Assembly: GCF_963678635.1 (NCBI RefSeq) | Contig: NC_087065.1 | Coordinates: 39,223,599 to 39,287,598, forward strand | Length of the DNA: 64,000 nucleotides | Direction of reading: 5' to 3' | Source of the DNA: Symsagittifera roscoffensis | Lineage: Eukaryota > Xenacoelomorpha > Acoela > Convolutidae | In this document: positions 1 through 8,440 of the stretch, piece after piece | How the letters are laid out: each line of letters begins with the position of its first letter | Position numbering within the stretch: the stretch's first letter is position 1 | Made by a program: the position numbers and the translations under genes | The notes under the pieces: model-generated | Seen by the model: only the letters and a program-made list of their open reading frames with translations | What the model was told of the DNA's origin: nothing | The model's database searches: none

Positions 1-1
1 A

Positions 2-1663
2 GACTCAGAGAAAAGCAAAGATGATCAAGATAGTCTAGGCATGATACTGGCAGAAGAGGAGATGAGGCACCGATATAGGGAACTACAAGCGGATCTCTGC
101 TCAGGAACATACAATTTGGATCAGCAGGAGGTGCGCGGAGGTGAAGAACTTGAAAGAATTGCAGTATCAAGGAAACCGTTCAGGGAGCTATCATGTAACT
201 CGAATGTCAGAACAAACCCCGTGCCAGAAGATGACAGGAATATCCTGAGGAGGATATTTTGCGTCAAACTGAAAGATGACACCCACAGTCCTGGAGAAAT
301 GAATGGTCAAATAATGGCATTAAAGGAGCACGCCAAGGCGAGATATATGCTCTCGGATCTGATAAGAGTCCAAAAGAATGACAAGATGACAAGCAACCTC
401 TCCAAATGGATCCGGACGGGAGCCAAGGAGAAAGGAGACCTGGAAGAAGACAGCTACAAAATCTTGAGCCAGTTCTACAAGGAAAGGAAGGATTTGCTCT
501 ATCACACAGCTGATGGGATGGTAGCATGCAGGAGAAAAGATGAGGAGAAGATACTACACAAGCATAACCTCATCATACTACCACAGTTGTACCAGACGGA
601 GGTCTTATTCAGATCACACGATCAAATGGGGCATCAGGGGATAGACAAAGTGCAACAGAGAATACTACACAGGTTTGATTGGCCGGGATTAAGAAAAGCC
701 GGCGCGAGATGGGTGAAAGCATTTCTGGCATGTCTACAAGTGAAAGACCCACGGAAGATGAAGTTCCCACTCAAGTCCGTTGTGAGCTCGGAATTCAACG
801 AGGTTGTGCAGATAGACCATCAGAAGATCTGCATGACAGAGTCGGGATTTAACCAGATACTGGTCATAATAGACCACTTCACAAAGTGGGTGGAAGCACA
901 GCCCTGTCAAACAGCCTCAGCGGAGGAGATTTGTGACCACTTGATAACAGATTGGATATCACGATATGGTTGTCCGATGACATTTCAGTCGGACAACAGG
1001 AAGGCCTTCGTGGGTGACTTGACAAAAGAATTGATGAAGAGGTCGCACATTGCTCAAGCGCACTCGACGACTTACCATCCTCAGACTAACGAGTTAGTGG
1101 AGAGACAGAACAGGACGTTGGTGAACATGCTGAGGGTATATTGCTCGAGATACATGACAGACTGGGATAAGTATCTACCGCAAGTGGTGGGGGCGTACAA
1201 CAGCACACAACACTCGACGACAGGAATCAGTCCCTTCATGATGTTAACGGGCAGGGAGAGAGCAATGCCCCTAAAGTTCTTTTACCCAGAATACAAAGGG
1301 AATAAGTCGTCGCCTCAAGCTTATGTGAAGGAAGCGGTCAAGAGACAACAGGAACTAAACGAGCTGTGCAGGAGGATCACGGCGCAAGCGCAAATGAGGC
1401 AGCGGAAGAAATATGATGAAAAGATACTTCAGGCTAAACCGTATGCAGTGGGCCAAAACGTCTGGGTGTTCCAAAATGTCATACCTCCCAAGGGGATGAA
1501 AAAACTACTCAAGAAGTGGAGAGGTCCATTCATGATCACGGAAGTACACCAGCAGGGACGGTTCTACCATTTGAGTACGGGGCGAGCAGCGCATTATGAA
1601 AACCTGAAGCCCCATGTACCATCTCCGGAGGACTATGCGTACCGCAGAATATGGAGGGACTAG
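2..1663 (+). CDS. Ty3/gypsy-type integrase (3' part of pol, 5'-incomplete)
   Basis: Integrase that would join element cDNA to host DNA in the nucleus. The frame is open to the left edge, so Met at 41 need not be the start. Counting from that Met, the HHCC zinc finger has His 193 and His 198, but the first Cys position is Phe 228 (TTT); the second, Cys 231, is present. The catalytic triad is intact: Asp 259 (QIDH), Asp 318 (QSDN) and Glu 354 (LVER), with the last two spaced D-x35-E. The common SDNG and NGLVER motifs read SDNR and NELVER, which suggests decay. A basic C-terminal segment with WRGPF and a HYENLKPH motif fits a gypsy integrase C-terminal domain. It overlaps the next ORF by 13 bases. 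The domain call is firm; activity is doubtful because of the lost zinc ligand. Confidence 0.9.
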   Translation, partial: DSEKSKDDQDSLGMILAEEEMRHRYRELQADLCSGTYNLDQQEVRGGEELERIAVSRKPFRELSCNSNVRTNPVPEDDRNILRRIFCVKLKDDTHSPGEMNGQIMALKEHAKARYMLSDLIRVQKNDKMTSNLSKWIRTGAKEKGDLEEDSYKILSQFYKERKDLLYHTADGMVACRRKDEEKILHKHNLIILPQLYQTEVLFRSHDQMGHQGIDKVQQRILHRFDWPGLRKAGARWVKAFLACLQVKDPRKMKFPLKSVVSSEFNEVVQIDHQKICMTESGFNQILVIIDHFTKWVEAQPCQTASAEEICDHLITDWISRYGCPMTFQSDNRKAFVGDLTKELMKRSHIAQAHSTTYHPQTNELVERQNRTLVNMLRVYCSRYMTDWDKYLPQVVGAYNSTQHSTTGISPFMMLTGRERAMPLKFFYPEYKGNKSSPQAYVKEAVKRQQELNELCRRITAQAQMRQRKKYDEKILQAKPYAVGQNVWVFQNVIPPKGMKKLLKKWRGPFMITEVHQQGRFYHLSTGRAAHYENLKPHVPSPEDYAYRRIWRD

Positions 1664-2927
1664 AGTACCTGTTGGTAGAGCCAGCATGCGAAGTGAACCA
1701 AAAAGGCACCAGGGAAAAGAATGATGGCAACGAGGACGTGAGCATGGATAATAATGAAAAAATAGAAGCAGGCTCAGATGCGGAATCCTTTGCGGAGGAA
1801 GACGGGAACGACCCGGAGCAGGATGAGGTGCCAAAGTGGACGGAAACAGACTTGCCGATAACAACAGATACCAGGAGTGGTAATCGCAAACGGACAGGCA
1901 TGAGGTACAAAAAGTACGGGGATGGCTTCTTGATTGACAAGATACAGCCTGATGAATTAAGCGAAGAGTTAATGAGTGTGGGCGAATAGGTGGCAGACGA
2001 TGAATGGCAAATCATCATTGACAACGAACATTACCCGCAGGAAGACTACTCCACACCAGAACAAGAAACAGATCTGGAGCAGAGCGAGATAGAAAGGAGG
2101 GAAAACACAAACTTGAGAATACTAGTGTGGATGCGCGGTGTCAAGGGCAAAAAAGATGGAGAGCAAAGCATCCAGCAGGTCGATATGTCGGCAGAAAAAC
2201 ACGTGAAAACGAAAGATCCCCTCTTTGGTTGGACAGCAACCGACAAGCCGCTCGAGATGCCGCCAGACAATTTAGAACCAGCATCATCGACGGGGACGTC
2301 GATAAATATTTTTGTCCGGGGAGTGGGGGTAGGACTTACCCACACCGAAAATTGGATGATAAAGAAACTCAGAGAAGTGAGAGAGACCAGCGGGCTGGAA
2401 CTGGACGAGGAAGAGGCCGAGCCTACCATAGAACGAAACTTCAAAACAAAATTTGAAATAACCAATGAATACTCGGAAACCATCTTATTAACGGACAGCG
2501 ACTTCATTTTGTCAGACAGGACTAGCGCGATCTGTATAACGGCGGACATGAGCTTCAAATCGAGGCTAGAGGCCGACTTCAAGAGAGAATATCAGAACGT
2601 GTATTTTCTTTTTAGACAGAGACCGGGGCTGGCAGGAATGGCTGCGCTTCCCCCATCAGTTTCACAAGTCCCAGGCAAATACCTGTGCGTTCTGGTAACG
2701 AGGGTCAATGAAAGGAATACGATAGATCCTGAGCACTTGATGTTCGCACTAACGAGGCTGAGAGACTTCATGGTTGAGAGAGGGATAGTGGAGGTCTCGA
2801 TGCCTGTTTATGACCCAAACAGGGGCAAGTTGAGCCCAAGGAGTTATATGCCATCCTACACGTGGTCTTCGCAGAAACTGAGATAATGGTACAACTACAC
2901 AAGAAATATTACTTGAGTATCGCCTGA
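1651..2927 (+). pseudogene. Acidic linker plus macro-domain-like ORF in the env position, broken
   Basis: It starts with ATG 1651 inside the last codons of the integrase, in another frame. The first 112 codons are rich in Glu and Asp. TAG at 1987-1989 interrupts the frame, which then stays open to 2886. The second part (2300-2835) alternates predicted strands and helices: an ICITAD strand, an Ala/Gly-rich segment around GLAGMAALPP, a KYLCVLVTR strand, a TRLRDFM helix and a VSMPVYD strand. This order resembles macro (ADP-ribose-binding) domains. Near 2840 the frame shifts, probably by loss of one G; the other frame then stays open to TGA 2925-2927 and encodes an LYAILHVVFAE helix and a final strand, as expected at the end of a macro fold. 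The macro assignment is inference from motif order. It could instead be an unrelated accessory protein. I see no signal peptide or transmembrane segment of a typical env. Confidence 0.5.
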
Positions 2928-3401
2928 GCTACGAGCGGACAATGGAGGTCTCGAGTTAAGGGTACATGGGGATCTCGAAGCAGATAGATGGATTTTGACA
3001 ATTAAAATTTAAAGAGTTGAGGGTGCTAAAACATTAAAGGCATATGCATGCTCTTAAAAAACAATTTTAGTGAAACAAATGGAGGGATAATGTTTTAACC
3101 ACAATAAAGGGGGGTTTTAGGTTAGGAACAGAACATCTTAGTCTAAAAACGAATTTTATTTTCAGATTGATTTGTAAAATTGAGTTGACGACCTAGCCGC
3201 ACTCATTTGAAAAGAAAAAGAAGGTCTTGAACAAGTTCACGATCAGCAACATTCGAAGGGAGACATTTCTCAAGTTCTCAAGTTGATTGGTAAGGTGATT
3301 CTCAAGTTGGTTAACGAGGTAAGGCAGTTCTCAAGTTGGTTAATGAGGTAAGGTAGTTCTCAAGTTGGTTAACGAGGTAAGATCATCTAGAGATTGTGAC
3401 A
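2928..3401 (+). other. Non-coding interval with candidate LTR of element 1
   Basis: A purine run (AATGGAGGGATAA, about 3078-3090) could be a polypurine tract, followed by TGTTTTAACC at 3091, a possible LTR start. A second G-rich run lies at 3107-3115. The right LTR end and primer-binding site cannot be fixed because no second LTR copy is in the window. Position between the 3' ORF and a gag-like ORF is the main argument. Confidence 0.3.
3275..3382 (+). repeat. 29-bp tandem repeat, about 3.5 copies
   Basis: Unit TTCTCAAGTTGGTTAACGAG followed by GTAAGGCAG. Copies lie at 3299-3327, 3328-3356 and 3357-3382, with a degenerate shorter copy at 3275-3298. They are directly adjacent with no unique spacers, and lie just upstream of the gag-like ATG at 3402. 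Confidence 0.9.
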
Positions 3402-3918
3402 ATGGCAGATCGTTTTTGGAAATCTATGCCGGCAGCGCTCAAGAGACCTAAGCTCAATGAGCTATACAAACGCTCGAGGGATCTGAACTGAAGTCGATGA
3501 GAGGATGGCAGTGATGTTGAACGCCATCCTGCAGTTAGAAGCGCAGGGTGAATGCAGGGAGTCAGCGACAGAAGCTGTTTTGATGGTTGGCTACACGACA
3601 GAAGGAATATGCAATCAAGAGCAGACCAGATGGTTGTCCTGGAAGGTGGATGGGGGCGTGAGGGGAATCGACTTGGCGAAGAACGTGAGCTTGAGCCTGC
3701 ACAATTCCTTTTGCTTGAACAGGGAATCGAAAGTGAAAGAGTTACCAAATCAGGCAAAGAAGTTGCAAGAGCAGAGGGAGTGGATGCGATCCTTCGAACA
3801 ATTAAAAGCGTGGGAAGATATCGTAATCAGCTCCGATGATGAGGAAGCGCTGCTAAGGCAGATCACGGTGTCAAACTCATCAGGGCCTAGCACCTCAAAG
3901 GCTAAGAATACGAATTGA
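3402..3918 (+). pseudogene. Gag-like or unknown ORF of element 1, frameshifted
   Basis: ATG 3402 opens a 29-codon frame (MADRFWKSMPAALKRPKLNE) that stops at 3489-3491. Coding-like sequence continues in a second frame from 3505 (MAVMLNAILQLEAQ), then in the first frame from about 3552 (FDGWLHDRRNMQ), then again in the second frame to TGA 3916-3918. The C-terminus carries EDIVISSDDEE, a hydrophobic core followed by acidic and serine residues that resembles a SUMO-interacting motif. There is no zinc knuckle and no capsid motif that I can name. Position after the candidate LTR suggests gag; this is inference. At least three frameshifts make it non-functional. Confidence 0.4.
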
Positions 3919-4852
3919 GCAAGGGGCTCAATGTGGGTTTCATGAGTCTTGAGAGGGAAGGAAAGGGGCTTGAGTATGGACTCGGATAAAATCTGAGGTC
4001 ACGAAGAAGAAATTTTAACGAAACGAAATATTGTTATTAATACGCTATAATTATTATGTAAATCAAAATTCTGCATGACAATTTTCCGATTGGATAGGAC
4101 AAAAAAAATTCTAATCATTAGCTTCAAAAGCGGAGATTTTAGGTGCAGGTATATGAAAGTTTTGATTGCTGTTCAGCGATAGTGTGACAATCTTATATGA
4201 TTTTGAGTTTTGGGGTGTAGATAAAGTTAAAATCTGCTGCAAACTTCTGTAAATTACCACTGGCACTGTATCTTGAGCAACACTCAGCATTCTGGAGACT
4301 CACTGGCAGACGGCAACACGCGATGAGGACATCGATCTTGAATCCGGGGAGTATGTGCCAGTCGGTCATTTTTGGAAGTTTGACCTTGAGGAATACGAAC
4401 AACGTAATTTTGGGATGAAATGTAATTTTTCAAAAATTCGAATTGAACCTGTCATGTTCAACTTTCTCGCGAAAACTGAAAATCTCAGAAATACAAGATC
4501 AGAACCACCGAATGAAAATCGCGGGAAAGTAGTTGAAAAGAGCAGCGGGAAATTGCTATTCGCAATTTCCAGATATAAATCAAACGCGAGTAGAGCTGTC
4601 CTATCCTGAATAGGAAGCAGAGCGATTGCAAACAAAGCAGACACAAGTAAAAAGTGGACCAGAGTGAACCCTCAGTGGAAAGGTGGACAGCTGGGGTATC
4701 CCAATGGTCCAAACCAAAACTCAATTCTCGAGTAAAAACTCATTTACCTTGCTGGAATTAATTGATTACAAACTTCTTGAGTTAAAACTTAATTACCTTA
4801 ATGCTAGAGTTACTGATTAATTTAGTCTTTCCAATTCTCGGGTGTGCTCGAT
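3919..4852. other. No recognised gene
   Basis: AT-rich sequence with only short ORFs on both strands and no recognisable domain. A small perfect inverted repeat lies at 4548-4570 (GGAAATTGC, 5-nt loop). Degenerate CTTGAGTTAAAACT-like motifs recur at 4725-4810. Confidence 0.6.
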
Positions 4853-5006
4853 GGTTTTAGTCTCATGTCGCAAGTGAACCGAAATGGCTCCGACCGTTAG
4901 AGGTAGAAAAACACAAGAGATAGTGTCCCTGGCTCTTGAGCCAATGGTTATAGGGCCTATTTTTCTTTAACCTCATATTTGATTTAAGTAGACGACTGTT
5001 ACACTG
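4853..5006 (+). repeat. 154-bp direct repeat, copy 1
   Basis: Starts GGTTTTAGTCTCATGTCGCA and ends ACTGTTACACTG. Nearly identical to 5258-5411, with only a few substitutions, so the two copies are 405 bp apart. The 251 bp between them (5007-5257) hold no ORF of note and a run of nine G at 5217-5225. Could be terminal repeats of a small element or a tandem duplication of about 405 bp. Confidence 0.9.
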
Positions 5007-5257
5007 AGTACCCAATTTAGTTTTCTTGAGTGAGTTTTATAAGTGTTATGTTGAGGTAAGGAGAGTTTTGAGGTTGATCCATCTGAAATGGATCAAAGTT
5101 CCACTGTCTAATAAAAAGTAACCATACGGACTGTTCCGACCCTGTTTTTAACGGCGTTCGCGTACTTTGGGTATTTTGAGACCTAAGTATGGGACGTTCT
5201 TATTTTCTAGAGTGGGGAGGGGGGGTATTTTGGTAGTGACCTTTAAGCCGTAACGAG

Positions 5258-5411
5258 GGTTTTAGTCTCATGTCGCAAGTGAACCGAAATGGCTCCGACC
5301 GTTCGAGGTAGAAAAACACAAGAGATAGTGTCCCTGACTCTTGAGCCAATGGTTATAGGGCCTATTTTTCTTTAACCTCATATGTGATTTAAGTAGGCCA
5401 CTGTTACACTG
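5258..5411 (+). repeat. 154-bp direct repeat, copy 2
   Basis: Second copy of the sequence at 4853-5006. Immediately after it the sequence changes to the AT-rich PLE tail array. Confidence 0.9.
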
Positions 5412-7491
5412 CTCCATCAAAATTAAACAACTTGAAATAAATAAAATTGAATGTAATCATTAAAAACATTTTCCTGTAAAATTTTAAAGTATTTTGTTCT
5501 TTATTTGTTATTGGGACCAAATCTTCTTTCCTTGTTATTTAGGACTGTTCTTTATTGGGACCATTTTTGGTTCTGATTTGTCCGTTTTATGAATTTTAGC
5601 CAGGTTATACGCGGAATAGAGTCTCAGCGTTAGTTCCCGGCTCCGGAATTCATTGCGCATGTTGATTTGTGTGTTGGAATAAGTACGCGCGTTGATATTA
5701 TATCATCATTGATAACATCATGATATTATATCATCATAGATCATCATTGTTCAGAAATTTATAATTTGTTTTTTATTTGGGACTATTCTTGATTCTGGCA
5801 TTCAATTCCGAAAGGTTTTTAGTACTTTCTTCTTTATTTGAGACTATTTTTGATTCTGACATGTCAGTTTCATGAATTTTTGTCATGTTAAACGAAAACT
5901 ACAACTTAAACCAAAGCCTCCTGTGTGATTAGCTTTGTGTTGCCTTTTTGGTCTATGATCTTTGACTGGAGCTCAGCGGTTATGCCTTTCTCCTAACTGC
6001 ATTCTAGCAAACGTTGTCCCACTGGGAGTCCTCTTTGCGGTGTTCATCAATTCTATTGACTAAAAGTTGTACTGTCTGGACGACATAGGTCGAATTGAAT
6101 CCACTACATGTAGGCTAATACACCACTTTGGATTTCAGTTAACGTGCAAAGGAAGTTTTGAGGGATGGCAAGCTTGTTTTTATTTTTCTTGTTTTGAAAA
6201 AAAATTTAAAAAAAAATTTTCAAAAGTAAGTTCTTAAAATTTCTGACAAATCAATTTTAATCAACCGTGATCACATAATAAATTACGTAATCATTGAAAT
6301 GATTTTCGTGTAAAATTTTGAATATTTTTAAAGTATTTTTTTTATTGGGACTATTTCTTCTTTACTTGTTATTTGGAACTGTTATTTAGTGGGAATTTTT
6401 TCAATTGAGACATTTCAGTTTTATGATTTTAGACATTTTATACATGGACTACAGTTTTATTGTTAGTTTCCGGCTCCTGAATTCATTTTTCACGTTAACT
6501 TGTGTGTTGGAAGTACTACGCGCGTTGAAATTATGTATTCATTACAAAACACTCCTCTGAATGTTTGAGACTTTTATAATATTTTGTTTTTTATGTGGGA
6601 CCATTCTCGATTCTGACATTCGATTCTGAATGTTTTTAAGTACGTTGTTCTTTATTTGGGACTAAATTTGATTCTCACAAGTCGCTTTTATGAACTTTAG
6701 CCATGCTTTACATGGACTATAATTTAAGCGTTAATTCCTGGCTCCTGAAATCATCGCGCGTGTTGATTTTCGCTCTTTCCCTCCACCTCAACTATGCAAA
6801 GCCTCTAGTGGAAGCAGGGGCTCTGTTCTTAATTTGTAATAACCGTGTTCTGGGACATTTGCGAGTGTGCCATGTTTTTTTTTCGATTTTGATATTAGCT
6901 AATCATTAATCACATTTTCCTCTAACTTTCTGAGAGTTTTAAAGTGTTTTGTTTTTCGTTTGTTCAATTCTGACACGTCTTTCGATTTGACTGGTCATTT
7001 CGGATCTGATATTCTGACATGTCTTTTTGGTTCTGACACTTCTTTCCGATTCTGACTTGCCTTTCTGACACGTCTTTTGATTCTGAAATGTATTTGTACT
7101 TTATTTGTCATAGCCGTGTTATTGTGATTTTTGTTCTTTATTTGCTATAGCTGTGCTCTGGGTCTAATTTTGATTCTGATATGTGAGTTTTATAAATGTT
7201 GGCCATGTTAAACATGGACTACAATTTTAGTTCTCGGCTCCTGAATTTATCGCGCGCGTTGATTTCCGTGTTGAAAACAACACGAGCGCCACACGAGCGT
7301 TGCGATAACGTAATCAGTAATATTACTTTCCTGTAAATTTCTGTAATTTATTTTATTATTTTGTTCTTTTTTTGGACAATTTTTGATTCAGACAATCTAT
7401 TTGATGTTTTGTAATTAATTTGATCTTTATTTAGGAACCTTACTATTTCTGACATATCAGTTTTATGAACTGTGGCCATGTTAAACATGGA
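5412..7491 (-). mobile_element. Tandem 5'-truncated Penelope-like element tails
   Basis: The same degenerate paragraph recurs in the same orientation. On the minus strand it reads INxxDEFRSR (end of a GIY-YIG region), a stop, then an AT-rich 3' region containing TCATAAAACTGACATGTCAG-like and AAGAACAAAATACTTT-like sequence. DEFRSR-type ends are visible at about 5618-5680, 6460-6510, 6727-6790 and 7227-7280, plus the longer copy starting at 7492; another copy lacking that end lies at 5800-6160. Spacing is irregular and divergence is high. PLEs are known to occur as tandem, variably truncated copies, which fits. Confidence 0.65.
5925..6160 (-). pseudogene. PLE GIY-YIG endonuclease fragment, decayed
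   Basis: The minus strand encodes STYVVQT, then VNRIDEHRKEDSQ, then frameshifted or stop-containing sequence matching the fragment at 7492-7800. Family GIY-YIG proteins read YVGQT at this place, so the glycine is lost. Several stops lie in the second half. It is an older copy of the same tail. Confidence 0.6.
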
Positions 7492-7800
7492 TTACAATTT
7501 TAGCAGTTGTTTCCGACTCCTGAATTCATCGTGAATGTTGATTTTTGACCGTTCCCTCCGAAAATGCAAAGCCTCTAATGTGATAAGCTTATGAGTGTTG
7601 GCTGTTTGGTCGATGATCTCTGACTTCAGCTCAGCAGTAGTTCTTACCTTCTTACTGCATTCTAGCAAATGCTGTCCTACTTGGGAGTCCTCTTTACGGT
7701 GTTCAGCAATCCTCGTGACTAAATGTTTCAATGTCTGGGCGGCAAAGGCATAGTTACAACCAATGGATGTGGGCTTGGGTACCTTTTGGATCTGAGTTCA
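7492..7800 (-). pseudogene. PLE C-terminal GIY-YIG endonuclease
   Basis: The minus-strand frame from about 7800 reads CNYAFAAQTLKHL, TRIAEHRKEDSQVGQHLLEC, then LEALHFRRERSKIN and DEFRSR, with a stop just below 7492. The order (YVGQT-like strand, R-x-x-EH motif, EA..I..KIN C-terminus) matches GIY-YIG nucleases of Penelope-like elements, which nick target DNA for target-primed reverse transcription. The YVGQT glycine is Ala here. The frame is open for about 80 codons from Met 7731, better kept than the copy at 5925-6160. Confidence 0.7.
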
Positions 7801-8044
7801 CGTGCAACGGAAGTTTTGAGTGATGGCAAGCATGTTTTTAACTTTCTTGTTTTAAAAAGATTTTTGTGCCCAGATGTTTGCCGCAACTTTGCAGCTAACA
7901 GTTGCGATGAACTATCTCGATGAAGCATTGTCAAAAGGAGTGAATCTTTCAACTTTTTTTCATTTCTCTGTTTTGATGCCGAAACATTTTCTTCTTTCCA
8001 ATAAGCTTGTTAAGATTTGGAAACAATATATTGTCCTTTTTTTT

Positions 8045-8440
8045 TCCGGATATTAGTAATTAATTCATTTTTTCCAATTTTTCTCCATTGCCTTGTAAAA
8101 ATTTTTCCATGTTGCGGTACTTCTGAAAGTTCGATAGACCGTCCCATCAATAAAAATAAGAATGGTACCGGTATCTGTGAGTTTTTTGAAACACCAATAT
8201 GTGGGCTGTTTAAGTGGGTCCACGTTTACCTTTAAAACCAAAAAGGCAAATTACCGTTACCATCAAGTGTTTCTATAGTCAACTGCCAACTGTTGTTCAG
8301 CGCATCGTACCAGATTAGGATCTTCTCTCTGGCTAGAGGTTGCTGTTCCAACAATATTCGCAAATTTTTCCCCCTGTTGAATTAATTAGGGTTGAAAAAA
8401 GGGGGAAGACTGCGTAGACCTTCCTTTCTGTCTCTCTCAG
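8045..8440 (-). pseudogene. PLE ORF remnant with N-terminus joined to RT end
   Basis: Minus strand: MGKNLRILLEQQPLAREKI ending ALNN (8291-8380 region) is followed directly at 8290 by WQLTIETLDGNGNLPF, then KVNVDPLKQPTYW and FRSTATWKNFYKAMEKN, ending in stops near 8060. In the fuller copy 2 these parts are separated by about 2 kb that include the RT core, so copy 1 carries a large internal deletion. The precise junction is visible because both flanks match copy 2 separately (8291 matches 14356; 8250-8290 matches 12180-12226). Confidence 0.65.

Larger units (their letters stand above)
1..3918 (+). mobile_element. Ty3/gypsy-type element 1, 3' half plus gag-like segment
   Basis: Order on the plus strand: integrase ORF, overlapping acidic ORF continuing into a macro-like ORF, a non-coding interval that probably holds an LTR, then a broken gag-like ORF. 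Gag, protease and RT upstream of the integrase would lie left of the window. A gag-like ORF after the candidate LTR suggests two tandem elements sharing an LTR, or a rearrangement. The coding part is clearly richer in G and C than the element 2 array at the right. Both element boundaries are uncertain. Confidence 0.7.

Noticed and set aside
264-527. Minus-strand ORFs opposite the integrase
   Set aside because: Antisense shadows of a clear coding frame.
1990-2886. Separate gene starting with GTG at 1990
   Set aside because: GTG starts are not expected in this eukaryotic context; the frame is the same as the upstream ORF and only a TAG separates them, so a broken single ORF is simpler.
3275-3382. 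CRISPR-like repeats of 29 bp
   Set aside because: Repeats are directly adjacent without spacers and the context is a eukaryotic retrotransposon.
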